From NCBI RefSeq assembly GCF_007998985.1, contig NZ_CP041659.1, positions 744,001 through 808,000 on the forward strand: a stretch of DNA of 64,000 nucleotides, given 5' to 3'. Below, piece after piece: positions 1 to 11,094 of this stretch; the first letter of the stretch is position 1; each line of letters starts with the position of its first letter. A model generated the notes under the pieces. The model searched no databases and was not told the origin of the DNA. It was given only the letters and a program-made list of their open reading frames with translations. The DNA comes from Sphingomonas xanthus. GTDB taxonomy: Bacteria > Pseudomonadota > Alphaproteobacteria > Sphingomonadales > Sphingomonadaceae. The position numbers and the translations under genes are program-made.

Positions 1-847
1 CGGCGCCCATCGGGCTTGCCTCGATCATCTCATGATTGTCGCGCGGAGAGGTCATTGCCGACCCGAAGCGGCACTTCATCCGCTCCGCTTCTCGGCGCTG
101 GACGCCGAACGCGCAGGCGATGTCGTCGGTGACGTCCTTGGCACCAAGCGGGATCGTCCTCAGGCCGACCAGCATGCCGCCCGCATGAAGCGAGACGTTG
201 GTGACCTCCGCCCCAAGTTCGACCAGCGCCACCCCAAGCTCGCGCTCCTCTTGGGTAAGGCAGGACAGGGCCGAAGCAACCGGCGAGGCGACGATCGCCT
301 TGACGCCGAGGTGGGCGGAGCGGATCACAAAGTCGATGTTGCGTAGCGGCGCAGGGTCGGCGGCGACGACATGGATATCGACCCCCAGCCGGTCGGCATG
401 AAGACCAAGGGGATGGCGAACACCCTCGACCCCGTCGATCGTGTAGAGCGCCGGATGGGCGTGGAGCACGACCTGCCCGTTCCGGTCGATTGCGCTTCGG
501 CCGGCCACGAGCAATTCGGCGATGTCCGACTGTTCGACCTGGTGTCCGCCCAGTTCGACTTCAACATTGGCGACATCGCTGACCAGCCCGCCGGCGGCAA
601 AGCTGGCCCAGACGTCGTCGATCGTGACCCCGGAGATGCGCTCGGCGATCTCGACCGCTTCGCGGACGGCGACCTCGCTCGCTTCCATGTCGGTCACATA
701 GCCGCGCTTAACCCCGCGGCTTTCGCGCTGCCCGGTGCCGAGTACGCGCAGCCGCGCGTCGCCATCGAGCGTGACGATCAGCGCGCTGACTTTCGACGAA
801 CCTATGTCGAGCGCTGCGATCAGGGGCTGTTCGGAAACTGCGGGCAT
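1..847 (-). CDS. ftsA: Cell division protein FtsA (N-terminal part, cut by window edge)
   Basis: FtsA is the actin-like ATPase that ties FtsZ filaments to the membrane and recruits later division proteins. Reading from the ATG at 847, the protein begins MPAVSEQPLIAALDIGSSKV, with the phosphate-1 loop DIGSSK, followed by the FtsA motif RGYVTDMEASEVAVREAVE in the first 65 residues. About 282 codons are present without a stop, and the C-terminal part, including the membrane-targeting helix, lies beyond position 1. The start is 7 bases after the ftsQ stop, so it is the last visible gene of the dcw operon. ftsZ would be expected next but is not in view. Confidence 0.95.
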   Translation of the reverse strand, partial: MPAVSEQPLIAALDIGSSKVSALIVTLDGDARLRVLGTGQRESRGVKRGYVTDMEASEVAVREAVEIAERISGVTIDDVWASFAAGGLVSDVANVEVELGGHQVEQSDIAELLVAGRSAIDRNGQVVLHAHPALYTIDGVEGVRHPLGLHADRLGVDIHVVAADPAPLRNIDFVIRSAHLGVKAIVASPVASALSCLTQEERELGVALVELGAEVTNVSLHAGGMLVGLRTIPLGAKDVTDDIACAFGVQRREAERMKCRFGSAMTSPRDNHEMIEASPMGA

Positions 848-854
848 GAAACGG

Positions 855-1739
855 TCAGCTTTCGGACACGGGAGGGGACGGCTGACGTTCGCCAGGCAGG
901 TGCGGGAGGCGAACGGTCATCTTGCCGGGAATCCGAAGGTCAAAACGCAAGATCCCGCGGCCAAGCAGCCCGGCCGACTTGTCCATCTTCGCAAAGCGCG
1001 TCAACGCCGTCGCCGCATTCTGTTCGCCTTCGGGCAGCATCAGCACCTCCCCCGACTGGAAGCTGAGGTCCCAGCGCCGTTGTCCGATCCAGCTTGCCGA
1101 CACCAGTTGGGCCTTAAGCGTTGGAACGCGCGACAGCAGCCGGTCGAGCACCACCGCCTGCCCGTTGGCGCCCCTGCCGACCAGCAGCGGCAGGTCGGGC
1201 ATCTGGCTGACCGGGACCCGGTCGAGCACCACGCCTTCGGAATCGATCAGCGAAAGTTGCTGCTCGTCCTGCCACAGGGCTGCGGGCGTGCGTTCGACGA
1301 TGTCGATCACCAGTGTATCGGGGAAACGCCGCGATACGCGCGCGTCCTTGACCCAGCCATAATCGAGCAGGCGGCGGCGGATGTCGGCGACGTCCACCAG
1401 CGGCATGGCCATCGTCCGCTGGTCGAGGGCAATGTCATAAACCGGCCGAGGGTCCATGCGCTTGATGCCCTGCACGTCAACGCTGCGCACGCGAAACCCG
1501 GCATCGCCGACTGCCTCGCCAGCCGCTTGACCGACCTTGGCCGGAACATCGAGCGCTATCAACGCCGCGGCAATGGTCAGCAGTGCGAAAAGCCCGAACG
1601 CCCAGCCCGCGAGCCGATTGGCTTGCGCTTCCTCGACCGGGAGCCGGGCGGCGAGTTTCCTCGGAACGGAGACCCTGGGGCCAGGCTTTTTCGGCCGCGC
1701 CCGGCCCGATGACCCCCGCCGGACATGCGCCGCGCTCAC
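855..1739 (-). CDS. ftsQ: Cell division protein FtsQ
   Basis: FtsQ is a bitopic inner-membrane divisome protein that links FtsA/FtsZ to FtsL, FtsB and the septal synthase. The 294-residue product has a long basic, proline-containing cytoplasmic tail (residues 1-45), one membrane segment around residues 45-65 (AGWAFGLFALLTIAAALIAL) and a POTRA domain starting near FRVRSVDVQGIKR. The C-terminal beta domain follows. The start is GTG and overlaps the ddl stop as GTGA, suggesting translational coupling. Length and position between ddl and ftsA fit the family. Confidence 0.93.
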   Translation of the reverse strand: MSAAHVRRGSSGRARPKKPGPRVSVPRKLAARLPVEEAQANRLAGWAFGLFALLTIAAALIALDVPAKVGQAAGEAVGDAGFRVRSVDVQGIKRMDPRPVYDIALDQRTMAMPLVDVADIRRRLLDYGWVKDARVSRRFPDTLVIDIVERTPAALWQDEQQLSLIDSEGVVLDRVPVSQMPDLPLLVGRGANGQAVVLDRLLSRVPTLKAQLVSASWIGQRRWDLSFQSGEVLMLPEGEQNAATALTRFAKMDKSAGLLGRGILRFDLRIPGKMTVRLPHLPGERQPSPPVSES

Positions 1740-2689
1740 CCCGCGCTCGCCCCGGCCAGGCTCTCGGCGATGATCTGCTCGACCAGTTCGCCGTAGCTGA
1801 TGCCCTTCTGCTTGGCTTGTTCGGGTACCAGGCTAAGCGGGGTCATGCCCGGCTGGGTGTTGACCTCCAGCAGGTAGACGCCGGCCTCTCCCTGCGCGTC
1901 GTCCCAGCGAAAATCGCTGCGCGACGCGCCCCTGCACCCGAGCAGCCGATGGGCGGCGAGCGCCATGTCCATCATCTCCTGGGCGATGTGGGGAGGAACG
2001 TCGGCCGGACAGACATGCTCGGTCAGGCCATCGGTATATTTGGCGTCGAAGTCGTAAAAGCCCTGAACCGGCTTCAGCTCCGTCACGCAGAGCGCTTGAT
2101 CGCCAAGGACCGCGACGGTCAATTCGCGTCCGCGAATGAACGGTTCGGCGAGCAGCCGGTCGAAGTGTAGCCAGGGGCCTTCCGCCCGGGCACTGATCGG
2201 ATGGCCGTAATTGCCCTCGTCGGTGACGATCGCGACGCCCACCGACGAACCCTCATTGACCGGCTTCAGCACATAGGGCCTCGCCATCGGGTCGCCTTCG
2301 TAAAGCGACTTGCTGTCGACGACCTTGCCCTTGGGCATGCGGATTCCGTGCGGGACCAGAACTGCCTTGGTCAGTTCCTTGTCGATGGCCACCGCCGAGG
2401 TGGTGACGCCCGAATGGGTATAAGGGATCTGCATCAGGTCCAGCATGCCCTGCACCGTGCCGTCCTCGCCGGGCGTCCCGTGAAGCGCGTTGAACACCAC
2501 GTCGGGACGGATGCCGGCCAGGATCTGCGCGACGTTGCGGTCCATGTCGACCCCGGTGACATTGGTGAAGCCGCGCTCCTTGAGCGCTTCGACAATGCCT
2601 TCGCCGCTCATCAGCGATACCGGCCGCTCGGACGACCAACCGCCCATCAGCACGACGATATTAAGGTTCCGGTCGAGCTGTTCAGCCAC
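1736..2689 (-). CDS. ddl: D-alanine--D-alanine ligase
   Basis: This ATP-grasp ligase joins two D-alanines for the MurF step of peptidoglycan synthesis. The N-terminal strand (NIVVLMGGWSSERPVSLMSG) and the HGTPGEDGTVQG motif are typical of Ddl, and NEGSSVGV and LLEVNTQPGMTPLSLVPEQA hold the ATP and Mg-binding residues. A longer ATG start at 2722 would overlap murB by about 30 bases. I prefer GTG at 2689, two bases after the murB stop, with GGAG ten bases upstream. That gives 317 residues, close to the usual 300-320. The 3' end overlaps ftsQ by four bases. Confidence 0.94.
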   Translation of the reverse strand: MAEQLDRNLNIVVLMGGWSSERPVSLMSGEGIVEALKERGFTNVTGVDMDRNVAQILAGIRPDVVFNALHGTPGEDGTVQGMLDLMQIPYTHSGVTTSAVAIDKELTKAVLVPHGIRMPKGKVVDSKSLYEGDPMARPYVLKPVNEGSSVGVAIVTDEGNYGHPISARAEGPWLHFDRLLAEPFIRGRELTVAVLGDQALCVTELKPVQGFYDFDAKYTDGLTEHVCPADVPPHIAQEMMDMALAAHRLLGCRGASRSDFRWDDAQGEAGVYLLEVNTQPGMTPLSLVPEQAKQKGISYGELVEQIIAESLAGASAG

Positions 2690-2691
2690 GC

Positions 2692-3585
2692 TTACGCTTC
2701 TCCGATCCGCTGGATTTCCCATTCAAGGGTGATGTTGGTCCTGTCCTGCACCCGGCGCCGGACTTCCTCGCCCAGCTCCTCAATCTCGGACGAGCTAGCG
2801 TTACCGAGGTTGAGCAGGAAATTGCAATGCTTCTCCGAGACTTGCGCATCACCGATCCGAAGCCCGCGGCACCCTGCCGCATCGACCAATGCCCAGGCCT
2901 TGTGTCCCGGCGGGTTCTTGAAGGTCGAGCCGCCCGTCCGGCTGCGTAGCGGCTGCGATTCCTCACGCGCCCTGGCAATGCGGTCCATCTCGGTACCGAT
3001 GATGACGGGATCGCCGGGAATGCCGCGAAACACCGCCTCGACCACGATCGCGCCTTCGGGAAGATTGCTATGGCGATAGGTATAGCCAAGCCTCTCCGCG
3101 GGCCATTCCTCGACCGTTCCGTCGTGCAGCACCACGGTGCAGCTGACGATGATGTCCTGAACCTCGCGGCCATAGGCTCCGCCGTTCATGCGAACGAACC
3201 CGCCGACGGTGCCGGGGATACCGCGGAGGAATTCCAGTCCCGCGATCCCAGCATCGCGCGCGGTCGAAGAAACAAGGATACCGCTCGCCCCGCCGCCGCA
3301 GCGCAGCGTGACCTCGTCAATCCGCTCGATCTTCGCGAAGGCCTTGCCCAGCCGCACGACGACGCCCGGCACGCCGCCGTCGCGGACGATCATGTTGGAG
3401 CCCAAGCCGAGCGCCATTACCGGCATTTCGGGATCGAGCGCCTTGAGAAAGGCGATAAGGTCGTCGCGGTCGGCCGGCTCGAACAGACACTCGGCATTGC
3501 CGCCGGACTTGAACCAGACGAGCGGTGCCAGCGGCGCGTCCGCCTTGATCCGCCCGCGTACGGAAGGAAGTGCCGCAAAACTCAT
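2692..3585 (-). CDS. murB: UDP-N-acetylenolpyruvoylglucosamine reductase MurB
   Basis: MurB is the FAD enzyme that reduces enolpyruvyl-UDP-GlcNAc to UDP-MurNAc with NADPH. The FAD-binding part includes [20 protein letters not shown], and the C-terminal GGSTFKNP and EKHCNFLLN motifs carry the catalytic Ser/Thr and substrate-contact residues. The start chosen is ATG 3585, which forms an ATGA overlap with the murC stop. The upstream ATG at 3633 would run 50 bases into murC. The predicted length is 297 residues, in the range of the shorter (type II) MurB proteins. Confidence 0.94.
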   Translation of the reverse strand: MSFAALPSVRGRIKADAPLAPLVWFKSGGNAECLFEPADRDDLIAFLKALDPEMPVMALGLGSNMIVRDGGVPGVVVRLGKAFAKIERIDEVTLRCGGGASGILVSSTARDAGIAGLEFLRGIPGTVGGFVRMNGGAYGREVQDIIVSCTVVLHDGTVEEWPAERLGYTYRHSNLPEGAIVVEAVFRGIPGDPVIIGTEMDRIARAREESQPLRSRTGGSTFKNPPGHKAWALVDAAGCRGLRIGDAQVSEKHCNFLLNLGNASSSEIEELGEEVRRRVQDRTNITLEWEIQRIGEA

Positions 3586-4994
3586 TTGGCGGCCCGAGCC
3601 GCGGCGATCGAGGGGCCAAGACCGGCGGCCCATTTGGTGATGTCGCCAGCACCCATGCAGATCACAATATCGCCCTCGGCGGCGAGGTCGCGGAGCGAGC
3701 GGGCGAGATCGGTCATGCTGTCGACGGTCTTCACCATGCGATGCCCGCGCGCGCGCAGCCCGTCGGCGAGCGCTTCGGAATCGACCCCATCAATCGGCTC
3801 TTCACCGGCGGTATAGACAGGCGCGACAAAGATCGCGTCGGCATCGTTGAAGGCGTTCTGGAAGTCATCCATCAGGTCGCGAAGACGGGTGAAGCGATGC
3901 GGTTGGACCACCGCGATCACCCGCTCGTCCGCTGCTTCGCGCGCGGCCGACAACACGGCGCGGATCTCAACCGGGTGATGGGCGTAATCGTCGATGATCA
4001 ACGTCCCGTCGACCTCACCGACCCGGGTGAAGCGGCGCTTCACCCCCGTGAAGTTGGCGAACCCACTCCTTAGCTGATCGTCGTCCAGCTTGAACTCGAT
4101 GCCAACGGCGACCGCCGCAAGCGCGTTCAGTACGTTATGCCGCCCGGGCATCGGCACGAAGATGTCCTCGATCACCCGCCGCTCGCCGTCGGGCTGGCGG
4201 ATCGACACGTTGAACCGGCTGCCGCCATTCTCGGGCTGGATATTCTCGGCACGAAGGTCCGCCAGTGTCGAGGTGCCGTAGGTAAGGATTCGCCGGTCGC
4301 GAATGCGCGACAGCACGCCCTGCACTTCGGGATGGTCGACGCACATCACGGCAAGGCCGTAAAATGGGACATTCTCGACGAATTCGACGAACGCGTCCTT
4401 GATGGCATCGAAATTGCCATAATGTTCGAGATGTTCAGGATCGATATTGGTGACCACCGCGATGGTCCCGTCAAGCCTCAGGAAACTCCCGTCGCTCTCA
4501 TCGGCCTCGACCACCATCCAGTCCGACTTGCCAAGCCGAGCATTGGATCCATAGGCGTTGATGACCCCGCCGTTGATGACCGTCGGGTCGATGCCGCCGC
4601 TGTCGAGCATCGCCGCGATCATCGACGTCGTGGTCGTCTTGCCGTGTGTCCCGGCAACCGCGATGGTCGATTGCATCCGCATCAGTTCGGCCAGCATTTC
4701 CGCCCGGCGGACGCGCGGCAGGCGCCGCTCGGCGGCGGCCTGGACTTCCGGATTATCGTCGCGGATCGCGGTCGAGCAAACGACGACCGCGGCATCGCCG
4801 AGATTATCGGCGCTCTGGCCGATCATCACTGGTATGCCACGCGCCCGAAGGCCTTCAGTGACATAGCTTTCGGAGCGATCGCTGCCCTGCACCTTATAGC
4901 CGAGGTGGTGCATCACCTCGGCGATGCCCGACATGCCGATGCCGCCGATGCCGACAAAGTGGATCGTCCCAATCTCGGTGCCCATCGCCTTCAT
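3582..4994 (-). CDS. murC: UDP-N-acetylmuramate--L-alanine ligase
   Basis: MurC adds L-Ala, the first stem-peptide residue, to UDP-MurNAc in the cytoplasm. The 470-residue protein starts with a UDP-binding Rossmann domain ([16 protein letters not shown]). Its central ATPase has the Mur-ligase P-loop [13 protein letters not shown] near residue 115, then the [11 protein letters not shown] and [10 protein letters not shown] motifs. The gene lies between murG and murB with 4-base overlaps on both sides. Sequence and length are fully typical. Confidence 0.96.
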   Translation of the reverse strand: MKAMGTEIGTIHFVGIGGIGMSGIAEVMHHLGYKVQGSDRSESYVTEGLRARGIPVMIGQSADNLGDAAVVVCSTAIRDDNPEVQAAAERRLPRVRRAEMLAELMRMQSTIAVAGTHGKTTTTSMIAAMLDSGGIDPTVINGGVINAYGSNARLGKSDWMVVEADESDGSFLRLDGTIAVVTNIDPEHLEHYGNFDAIKDAFVEFVENVPFYGLAVMCVDHPEVQGVLSRIRDRRILTYGTSTLADLRAENIQPENGGSRFNVSIRQPDGERRVIEDIFVPMPGRHNVLNALAAVAVGIEFKLDDDQLRSGFANFTGVKRRFTRVGEVDGTLIIDDYAHHPVEIRAVLSAAREAADERVIAVVQPHRFTRLRDLMDDFQNAFNDADAIFVAPVYTAGEEPIDGVDSEALADGLRARGHRMVKTVDSMTDLARSLRDLAAEGDIVICMGAGDITKWAAGLGPSIAAARAAK

Positions 4995-6142
4995 GCTGGC
5001 GCTCCCATGGCCATGGGCGGGGTGCGCGCCTCGACCCGGCCGACCAGCAGCGGCGCGGTGCTGCCGGCGACCCGTTCGACTAGGTCGGCAAGGTCGCGGG
5101 TTGCGTGCGGCCGGCCAACCGAAAGGGCGCGTTCGGCGGCGTTGGACAACGCCAGGGAATCCCCGGCGATGACCCCGATCTGCGCGCTCAGCACCTCGGG
5201 GGTGAATTCGGGCTGGGGGATCATGCGCGCGCCGCCCGCCTTGGCCATTTCGCGCGCGTTGGCAGTCTGGTGATCGTCGGTCGCGATCGGCAGGGGGACG
5301 AGGATCGCCGGCCGACCCGCGGCGGTCAACTCGGCGATGGTCGAGGCGCCGGCGCGGGCGATGACGAGATGCGCCTCGCCCAGCCGCTCGGGCATGTCCT
5401 CGATATAGGTCAGCAGTTCGGCGGGGATGTTGAGCGCGCCGTAGCGGACGCGGACCTGCTCGATATCATCGGGGCGGCACTGCTGGACTACCTGCAGTCG
5501 ATGGCGCAGCCGCGGCGGCAGCTGGCCCAGCGCGTCTGGAACTATCTGCCCCAAGATCGTCGCCCCCTGGCTTCCCCCGGTGACGAGGATTTTCAGCGGT
5601 GCGGTGTCGTCGAACTCGGGAAAGGGAAGCGTGCCAAGCCTGGCGACCGACTCGCGCACCGGATTTCCTACCAGCGCGACCTTGGCGAGGTAGCGCGGCT
5701 TCAGTCGCTCGACCTCGGCATAAGCGGTGGCGATCGCCGCGGCATTGCCCGCGACCCAGCGGTTGACCCGGCCAAGCACGGCGTTTTGTTCATGAAGGAT
5801 GGTCGGGATGTTCATCGAACTGGCGGCCAGCAGCGCGGGAAAGGCCGGGTAGCCGCCAAAGCCGACCACCGCGTCGGGGGTGAAGTCGCGGTACAGGCCG
5901 CGCGCCTGGCGCCGGCCGGCAACGACCGCGCGGACCGCCTTCCCCAGGCCGACCAGCCCGCCGCCGAGCCGGCCGGCGGGAAGGATATGCGTCGGCACTT
6001 CCTCGAACAGGCCAGGGATGCGCGCCCCCCGTTCGTCGGTGATCAGCATCACGCCATGGCCGCGGCGCTTGAGTTCGGCAGCAAGCGCATGCGCCGGAAC
6101 CATATGTCCGCCGGTCCCGCCGGCCGCCAGTGTCACATTCAT
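4991..6142 (-). CDS. murG: UDP-GlcNAc:lipid I transferase MurG
   Basis: MurG is the GT28 glycosyltransferase that turns lipid I into lipid II at the inner face of the cytoplasmic membrane. The glycine-rich loop [16 protein letters not shown] near the N terminus and the later VTGGSQGA and [14 protein letters not shown] motifs (donor-nucleotide site) identify it. The start at ATG 6142 overlaps the ftsW stop (ATGA). A start at 6166 would extend into ftsW and adds residues with no family resemblance. The product has 383 residues. Confidence 0.95.
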   Translation of the reverse strand: MNVTLAAGGTGGHMVPAHALAAELKRRGHGVMLITDERGARIPGLFEEVPTHILPAGRLGGGLVGLGKAVRAVVAGRRQARGLYRDFTPDAVVGFGGYPAFPALLAASSMNIPTILHEQNAVLGRVNRWVAGNAAAIATAYAEVERLKPRYLAKVALVGNPVRESVARLGTLPFPEFDDTAPLKILVTGGSQGATILGQIVPDALGQLPPRLRHRLQVVQQCRPDDIEQVRVRYGALNIPAELLTYIEDMPERLGEAHLVIARAGASTIAELTAAGRPAILVPLPIATDDHQTANAREMAKAGGARMIPQPEFTPEVLSAQIGVIAGDSLALSNAAERALSVGRPHATRDLADLVERVAGSTAPLLVGRVEARTPPMAMGAPA

Positions 6143-7365
6143 CGGGCGATATTCTCCCCGCCCCATTTCACAACGTAGGGCGAGCGGGTCAGATAAGGGT
6201 TTCGCCGGGTGAAGGCGAGCAGCAATCCCATGGCGATGGACAGCGCGAGCATCGACGAACCGCCATAGCTGATGAACGGTAGCGTCATCCCCTTCGATGG
6301 GGCGATCTGGACGTTGACCGCCATGTTGATCAGCGCCTGCAGCCCGAACTGAATGACCAGTCCTGCGGCGGCAAGGATGGCAAAACTCGATTCCTCGTCG
6401 AGCAGCTTGATCAGCACCCGGGCGACGATAGCAAGGTAGAGAAAGGCGACCGCGAGGCAGGCGATCAGCCCGAACTCCTCGCCGATCACCGAAAATATGT
6501 AATCGGTGTGCGGTTCGGGAAGGCCGAACTTGCGCGTTCCTGCCCCCGGACCCATTCCGAACAATCCGCCCGCGGTCAGCGTTCGCATCGCATTTTCGGT
6601 CTGGAAATTGTCGCCTTCGCCGAACAGGAAACCGTCGATCCGAGCGGTCGCCACGTCGTAGAAGAAATAGGCCAGCACGACCCCGACCAACCCGGCGACG
6701 CCAAGCCCTAGCAGGACACGCATGTTGAGCCCGGCGATGGCTAGCATGGCGATCCAGACCGTGGCGAAAATGATCGTCGATCCAAAATCCGGCTGACGCA
6801 TCACAAGCACCGCGATCAGCGCGACGATTACGCCCGACAGGGCAAAGATCGGCAGCGACTTGTCCCTTTCCTTGAGGCTCAGCATCCAGGCCATGGAGAT
6901 TACGAAGAAGGGCTTGAGGAATTCGGACGGCTGGAACTGGCCGATGCCGAGATTGAGCCAGCGCCGCGCGCCGTTCACCTCAGCGCCGACGATCGGCACC
7001 AGCGCCAGCGCGGCGATGCAGGCCAGCGCGCCGACCAGCGACAGGCGCCGCAGCCGGTCACGCGGCTGCATCGAAATGAGGATCATGAAAGGCAGGGAGA
7101 TGCCGATCCAGGCGATCTGCCGGTAGAAATAATGAAGCTCCGCGAAGCGGACGGAACCGCCCGAATAGCGTTGCGCCGCGGCCGGGCTGGCCGCCGCCAC
7201 CGCGATCAGGCCGAAACCGATCAGCAGCGCCAGCATGAACAGCAACACGCGATCGATTTCCCAAAACCAGCGACCGACGGTCGAGCGATCTGAACGGCCA
7301 TAGCGGTTGGGATCGGCCCAGGCGGTGGTCGCCTTGATCCTGCCGGTGATGCCCTGCGTGTTCAT
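6139..7365 (-). CDS. ftsW: SEDS peptidoglycan glycosyltransferase FtsW
   Basis: FtsW is the polytopic SEDS-family lipid II polymerase of the septum and works with FtsI, which is coded upstream in the same operon. The 408-residue protein shows about ten hydrophobic segments and the family signatures GIGQFQPSEFLK, MRQPDFGS and PFISYGGSSMLA. The SEDS catalytic Asp is expected in the large loop after the MRQPDFGS helix. The gene overlaps murD (ATGA) and murG (ATGA). RodA is the alternative, but the location in the dcw cluster favours FtsW. Confidence 0.95.
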   Translation of the reverse strand: MNTQGITGRIKATTAWADPNRYGRSDRSTVGRWFWEIDRVLLFMLALLIGFGLIAVAAASPAAAQRYSGGSVRFAELHYFYRQIAWIGISLPFMILISMQPRDRLRRLSLVGALACIAALALVPIVGAEVNGARRWLNLGIGQFQPSEFLKPFFVISMAWMLSLKERDKSLPIFALSGVIVALIAVLVMRQPDFGSTIIFATVWIAMLAIAGLNMRVLLGLGVAGLVGVVLAYFFYDVATARIDGFLFGEGDNFQTENAMRTLTAGGLFGMGPGAGTRKFGLPEPHTDYIFSVIGEEFGLIACLAVAFLYLAIVARVLIKLLDEESSFAILAAAGLVIQFGLQALINMAVNVQIAPSKGMTLPFISYGGSSMLALSIAMGLLLAFTRRNPYLTRSPYVVKWGGENIAR

Positions 7366-8648
7366 AATTCCCCCACCAAGGAGCGGAACGCATCCCCGCG
7401 CGCCTCGAAATCCCGAAACTGGTCGAAGGAGGCGCAGGCCGGCGACAGCAGCACCGTCTCCCCCGCTCTGGCCTCCGACGCGGCGGCGCGAACCGCCTCA
7501 TCCAGCGTCACGCACTCTGCCACGTCCATGTGCGGGGACAAGAGGGAGGCGAACATTTCTCCCGCTTCGCCAATGGTATAGGCTTTGCACACCTGCCCGA
7601 AATGCGGCGCGCATTCGTCGAGGCTGTCGGTCTTTGCCTGCCCGCCGAGGATCCAGCGGATCTTGTGAAACGCCGCCAGCGCCGGCGCAGTCGCGGTCGG
7701 ATTGGTCGCCTTGCTGTCATTGACGAAAAGAACGCCGTCCTTCTCGCGAATGCGTTCCATGCGGTGCGCAAGGCCCGGAAAAGTGGAAAGGCCTTCCTCG
7801 ATTAGGTCCTCGTCCACACCCAGATACGAACATACCGCGATGGCCGACGCCGCATTCTGCGCGTTGTGCGGTCCGCGAAGCGCAGGCCAGTAATTTGGGT
7901 CGATCACGGTGAGTGGATCGATCGCACCGAGCAATCTGTCGGGGGTCTCCAGCAGCCGATTGAATATTTGCTTCGTTTTAGCGGTGTCCGCTGACATCCA
8001 ACTGGCGCGTCCTCCCGACTGCATTTCAAACAGCCTGACCTTGCTCTCCGCATAGGCCTCGAAGCTGTCATACCGGTCGAGATGATCGGGGGTGATGTTG
8101 AGCAGCACTGCGACATCGCAGTCGAGGCTCCGGGTCAGGTCGAGCTGGTAGCTCGACAGCTCGAGCACATAGACCCCGCCTTCGGGCAGCGGGTCTTGGG
8201 CGAGGATCGGCAGGCCGATATTTCCGCCCATCAGGCTCGGCACGCCGGCGGTCTTCAGTATATGATGGACGAGCGCGGTGGTGGTCGACTTGCCGTTGGT
8301 GCCGGTGATCCCAACCACCTTGTGCGGCGGCAGCTCTGCCCGCGCCCGGGCGAACAGCTCGATATCGCCGATGATCTCGACCCCGGCTTCCCCGGCGCGC
8401 TGCGTGATCGGGTGGCGATTAAGCGGCAGGCCAGGAGTGACGACGATCGAGTCGAACTGCGCGAGGTCGGATTTGTCGAAATCTTCCAGCTCGACCGCGC
8501 CCGGTGTGGCCTTGCGCGCATCCTCGCGGGCGTCCCATGCCGTCACCCTTGCCCCGCTGGCGAGCAGCGCCCCGACCGTCGCCTGCCCGCTTCGCGCGAG
8601 GCCGAGGACGGCATAATGTTTTCCGGCGAAGGCCCTGGCGGTGATCAC
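7362..8648 (-). CDS. murD: UDP-N-acetylmuramoylalanine--D-glutamate ligase
   Basis: MurD adds D-Glu to UDP-MurNAc-L-Ala. The N-terminal domain carries [14 protein letters not shown], the ATPase P-loop is [14 protein letters not shown], and [15 protein letters not shown] is the MurD-type ATP and substrate loop. The start chosen is GTG 8648, which overlaps the mraY stop as GTGA. The ATG at 8702 would put 18 unrelated residues inside mraY. The product has 428 residues, near the usual 440. Confidence 0.95.
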   Translation of the reverse strand: MITARAFAGKHYAVLGLARSGQATVGALLASGARVTAWDAREDARKATPGAVELEDFDKSDLAQFDSIVVTPGLPLNRHPITQRAGEAGVEIIGDIELFARARAELPPHKVVGITGTNGKSTTTALVHHILKTAGVPSLMGGNIGLPILAQDPLPEGGVYVLELSSYQLDLTRSLDCDVAVLLNITPDHLDRYDSFEAYAESKVRLFEMQSGGRASWMSADTAKTKQIFNRLLETPDRLLGAIDPLTVIDPNYWPALRGPHNAQNAASAIAVCSYLGVDEDLIEEGLSTFPGLAHRMERIREKDGVLFVNDSKATNPTATAPALAAFHKIRWILGGQAKTDSLDECAPHFGQVCKAYTIGEAGEMFASLLSPHMDVAECVTLDEAVRAAASEARAGETVLLSPACASFDQFRDFEARGDAFRSLVGEL

Positions 8649-9715
8649 CTCAGCTTGAGCGTCGAAAGCCCCGCCAGCGCGAGGATGAAGCTGATGATCC
8701 AAAAGCGGATCACCACCGTTGGCTCGCTCCAGCCGAGATGTTCGAAATGGTGGTGGATCGGCGCCATCTTGAAGATGCGCCGGCCATAGCGCTTGAACCA
8801 GAAGACCTGGACCACGACGCTGACCGCTTCGAGTACGAACAGGCCGCCTATCACCACCAGTACGAATTCATGATGGGTTGCCACTGCCACCGCGCCTAGC
8901 GCTCCGCCAAGCGCAAGGCTGCCGGTGTCGCCCATGAAGACCGCTGCTGGAGGCGCGTTGAACCAAAGGAAGGCGAGCCCTGCGCCGACGATCGCCAGCA
9001 ACAGGACGGTAAGGTCGCCCGCGCCCTTGACGTTGGGAATGCCGAGATAGCTGGAATAGACGGCGTTACCGACCAGATAGGCAATCAGGGTGAAGGCGAC
9101 CGCGGCGATGATCACCGGCATGGTCGCCAGCCCGTCAAGCCCGTCGGTCAGATTCACCGCATTGCCGAAGGCGACGATCACGAACGCGCCGAAGGCGATA
9201 TACAGCCAGCCCATGTCGACAACGGGCCCTTGCACGAAGGGCAAGTAGAGCTCTGTCCCCGACACGCGGACCATCAGCCAGGTGGCAACGCCCGCGATCA
9301 GGAACTCCAACAAAAGCCGGGTGCGGCCCTTGAGGCCCGCATGATGCGCCTTCTTCACCTTGTCGTAATCGTCGAGAAAACCGATCAGGCCGAACCCGGC
9401 GGTGACCAGCAGGCAGGCCCAGACATAGGGGTTGGTGAGGTCCATCCACAACAGGACCGAAACCCCGACGGAAACCAGGATCATCAGCCCGCCCATGGTC
9501 GGCGTACCGCGCTTGGCGAGGTGGCTTTGCGGTCCGTCGGCGCGGATCGGCTGCCCCTTGCCTTGCTTCATCCGGAGCCAGCGGATGAACGCCGGGCCGA
9601 TCAGCAGGCCGATCAGCAGCGCCGTCGCGGTCGCTCCGCCGGCCCTGAAGCTGATATAGCGGATGAGGTTGAGGATGCCCGGAAAGCCAAGCTGCTCTGC
9701 AATCAGGTAAAGCAT
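8645..9715 (-). CDS. mraY: Phospho-MurNAc-pentapeptide transferase
   Basis: MraY is the integral-membrane enzyme that attaches phospho-MurNAc-pentapeptide to undecaprenyl phosphate, making lipid I. The 356-residue protein has about ten membrane segments. It also has the motifs [17 protein letters not shown] (Asp pair), [16 protein letters not shown] (catalytic Asp) and [13 protein letters not shown] (the HHHFE substrate loop). Its start lies 13 bases inside the 3' end of murF, so the two are probably translated together. Confidence 0.96.
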   Translation of the reverse strand: MLYLIAEQLGFPGILNLIRYISFRAGGATATALLIGLLIGPAFIRWLRMKQGKGQPIRADGPQSHLAKRGTPTMGGLMILVSVGVSVLLWMDLTNPYVWACLLVTAGFGLIGFLDDYDKVKKAHHAGLKGRTRLLLEFLIAGVATWLMVRVSGTELYLPFVQGPVVDMGWLYIAFGAFVIVAFGNAVNLTDGLDGLATMPVIIAAVAFTLIAYLVGNAVYSSYLGIPNVKGAGDLTVLLLAIVGAGLAFLWFNAPPAAVFMGDTGSLALGGALGAVAVATHHEFVLVVIGGLFVLEAVSVVVQVFWFKRYGRRIFKMAPIHHHFEHLGWSEPTVVIRFWIISFILALAGLSTLKLR

Positions 9716-11094
9716 GTTGCGAGGCCCCCTGCCATTCGCTCGACCAGCTTCGCAAGTCCGATCGAGTTCGACGCCTTGATGAGCACCGCATCGCCGGGCC
9801 GGGCGATCGCGGCCAGCAGGCGGGTGGCCTCATCGACATCCGCAGCGCGGTCGACCGTGACGTCGCCGCCCAGGGCCGCCTCGAGCAGGTCCATTTCCGG
9901 TCCAAGCAGGATCAGTCGGTCAATCTTCGCCGCGCGCACGGCCTCGGCCAATCCTGCATGGGCGGCGTCACTATGCTCGCCCAGCTCTCGCATCGGGCCA
10001 AGCACGGCGATCCGACGCGAAATACCGCTTTCGTCGCCGAGCGCCTTCAGCGTCGCGGCCATCGATGCCGGGTTGGCATTGTAGCTTTCGTCGACCAGCA
10101 GGAAGCTGCCGCCTTCGATCGGCACCCGCCGCCGTTCGCCGCGACCCTTGAGCCCGTCCATGTCGGCAAGCGCCAGCCCGGCGATGGCGAGGTCCGCACC
10201 CGCCGCTTCTACGGCCGCAAGGACGGCCAGCGAATTGGATACCCAATGTTCGCCGCGCTGGGCGATGGTATAGGTCATTTCGCATTCGACCAGACGGGCC
10301 GTGACCAGGCTGCCGCCATTATCGGCGCGGACCGCGTGCACCGCGGTGACATCGGCCTCGCCGCCGCCGAAAGTGACGATGCGGTCGGCATGCTTTCGAG
10401 CGGCCTTGACCAGCCGGTCGCGGTAGGGCGTATCCTCGGGAATGATGGCGACGCCGTCCGGCTCGAGTCCCTCGAAAATCTCCGCCTTCGCGTCGGCGAT
10501 CGCCTCCATCGAGCCCAGGTGTTCGATATGCGCCGAAGCGATGGTGGTGATCAGCGCGACATGCGGACGAACGAGGCGCGTCAGCGCGGCAATCTCGCCC
10601 GCGTGGTTCATCCCCATCTCAAGCACCGCATAATCGCAATCGCGCGCCATCCGGGCCAAGCTGAGCGGGACACCGGTATGGTTGTTGTAGCTTTTGACAG
10701 AACGGTGCACCCGCCCCCTTGCATAGCGGTCGAGCGCCGCGAACAGCGCTTCCTTGGTTGAAGTCTTGCCGACGGACCCAGTCACTCCGATCACCGTTCC
10801 GCTCATCCGGTTGCGCGCCGCGACCGCCAGCGCGCCCAGCGCCTCGGCGACGTCCCCAACCAGGATATGGGGTCCATCAACCGGTCTGGACACTAACGCG
10901 GCGGTCGCGCCGGCAGCAAAGGCCCTGGAGGCGAACGCGTGGCCGTCGGCAACCGTCCCCGGCATCGCCACGAACAGCCAGCCCGATTCCACCTCCCGGC
11001 TGTCGAAGGTCACCCCGCTAACCTCGAACGGGGCGCCCTGGAGCGTTCCGCCGGTCGCGGTGACAATTTCCTGGCTCGTCCACAGGGCGATCAC
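9703..11094 (-). CDS. murF: UDP-MurNAc-tripeptide--D-Ala-D-Ala ligase MurF
   Basis: MurF adds the D-Ala-D-Ala made by Ddl to finish the cytoplasmic precursor. The P-loop [15 protein letters not shown], the [16 protein letters not shown] segment and [11 protein letters not shown] are typical of MurF. The start is set at GTG 11094, giving a GTGA overlap with the murE stop; ATG 11103 is three codons earlier. The product has 463 residues. The first residues IALWTSQEI match the family's usual beginning. Confidence 0.94.
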   Translation of the reverse strand: MIALWTSQEIVTATGGTLQGAPFEVSGVTFDSREVESGWLFVAMPGTVADGHAFASRAFAAGATAALVSRPVDGPHILVGDVAEALGALAVAARNRMSGTVIGVTGSVGKTSTKEALFAALDRYARGRVHRSVKSYNNHTGVPLSLARMARDCDYAVLEMGMNHAGEIAALTRLVRPHVALITTIASAHIEHLGSMEAIADAKAEIFEGLEPDGVAIIPEDTPYRDRLVKAARKHADRIVTFGGGEADVTAVHAVRADNGGSLVTARLVECEMTYTIAQRGEHWVSNSLAVLAAVEAAGADLAIAGLALADMDGLKGRGERRRVPIEGGSFLLVDESYNANPASMAATLKALGDESGISRRIAVLGPMRELGEHSDAAHAGLAEAVRAAKIDRLILLGPEMDLLEAALGGDVTVDRAADVDEATRLLAAIARPGDAVLIKASNSIGLAKLVERMAGGLATCFT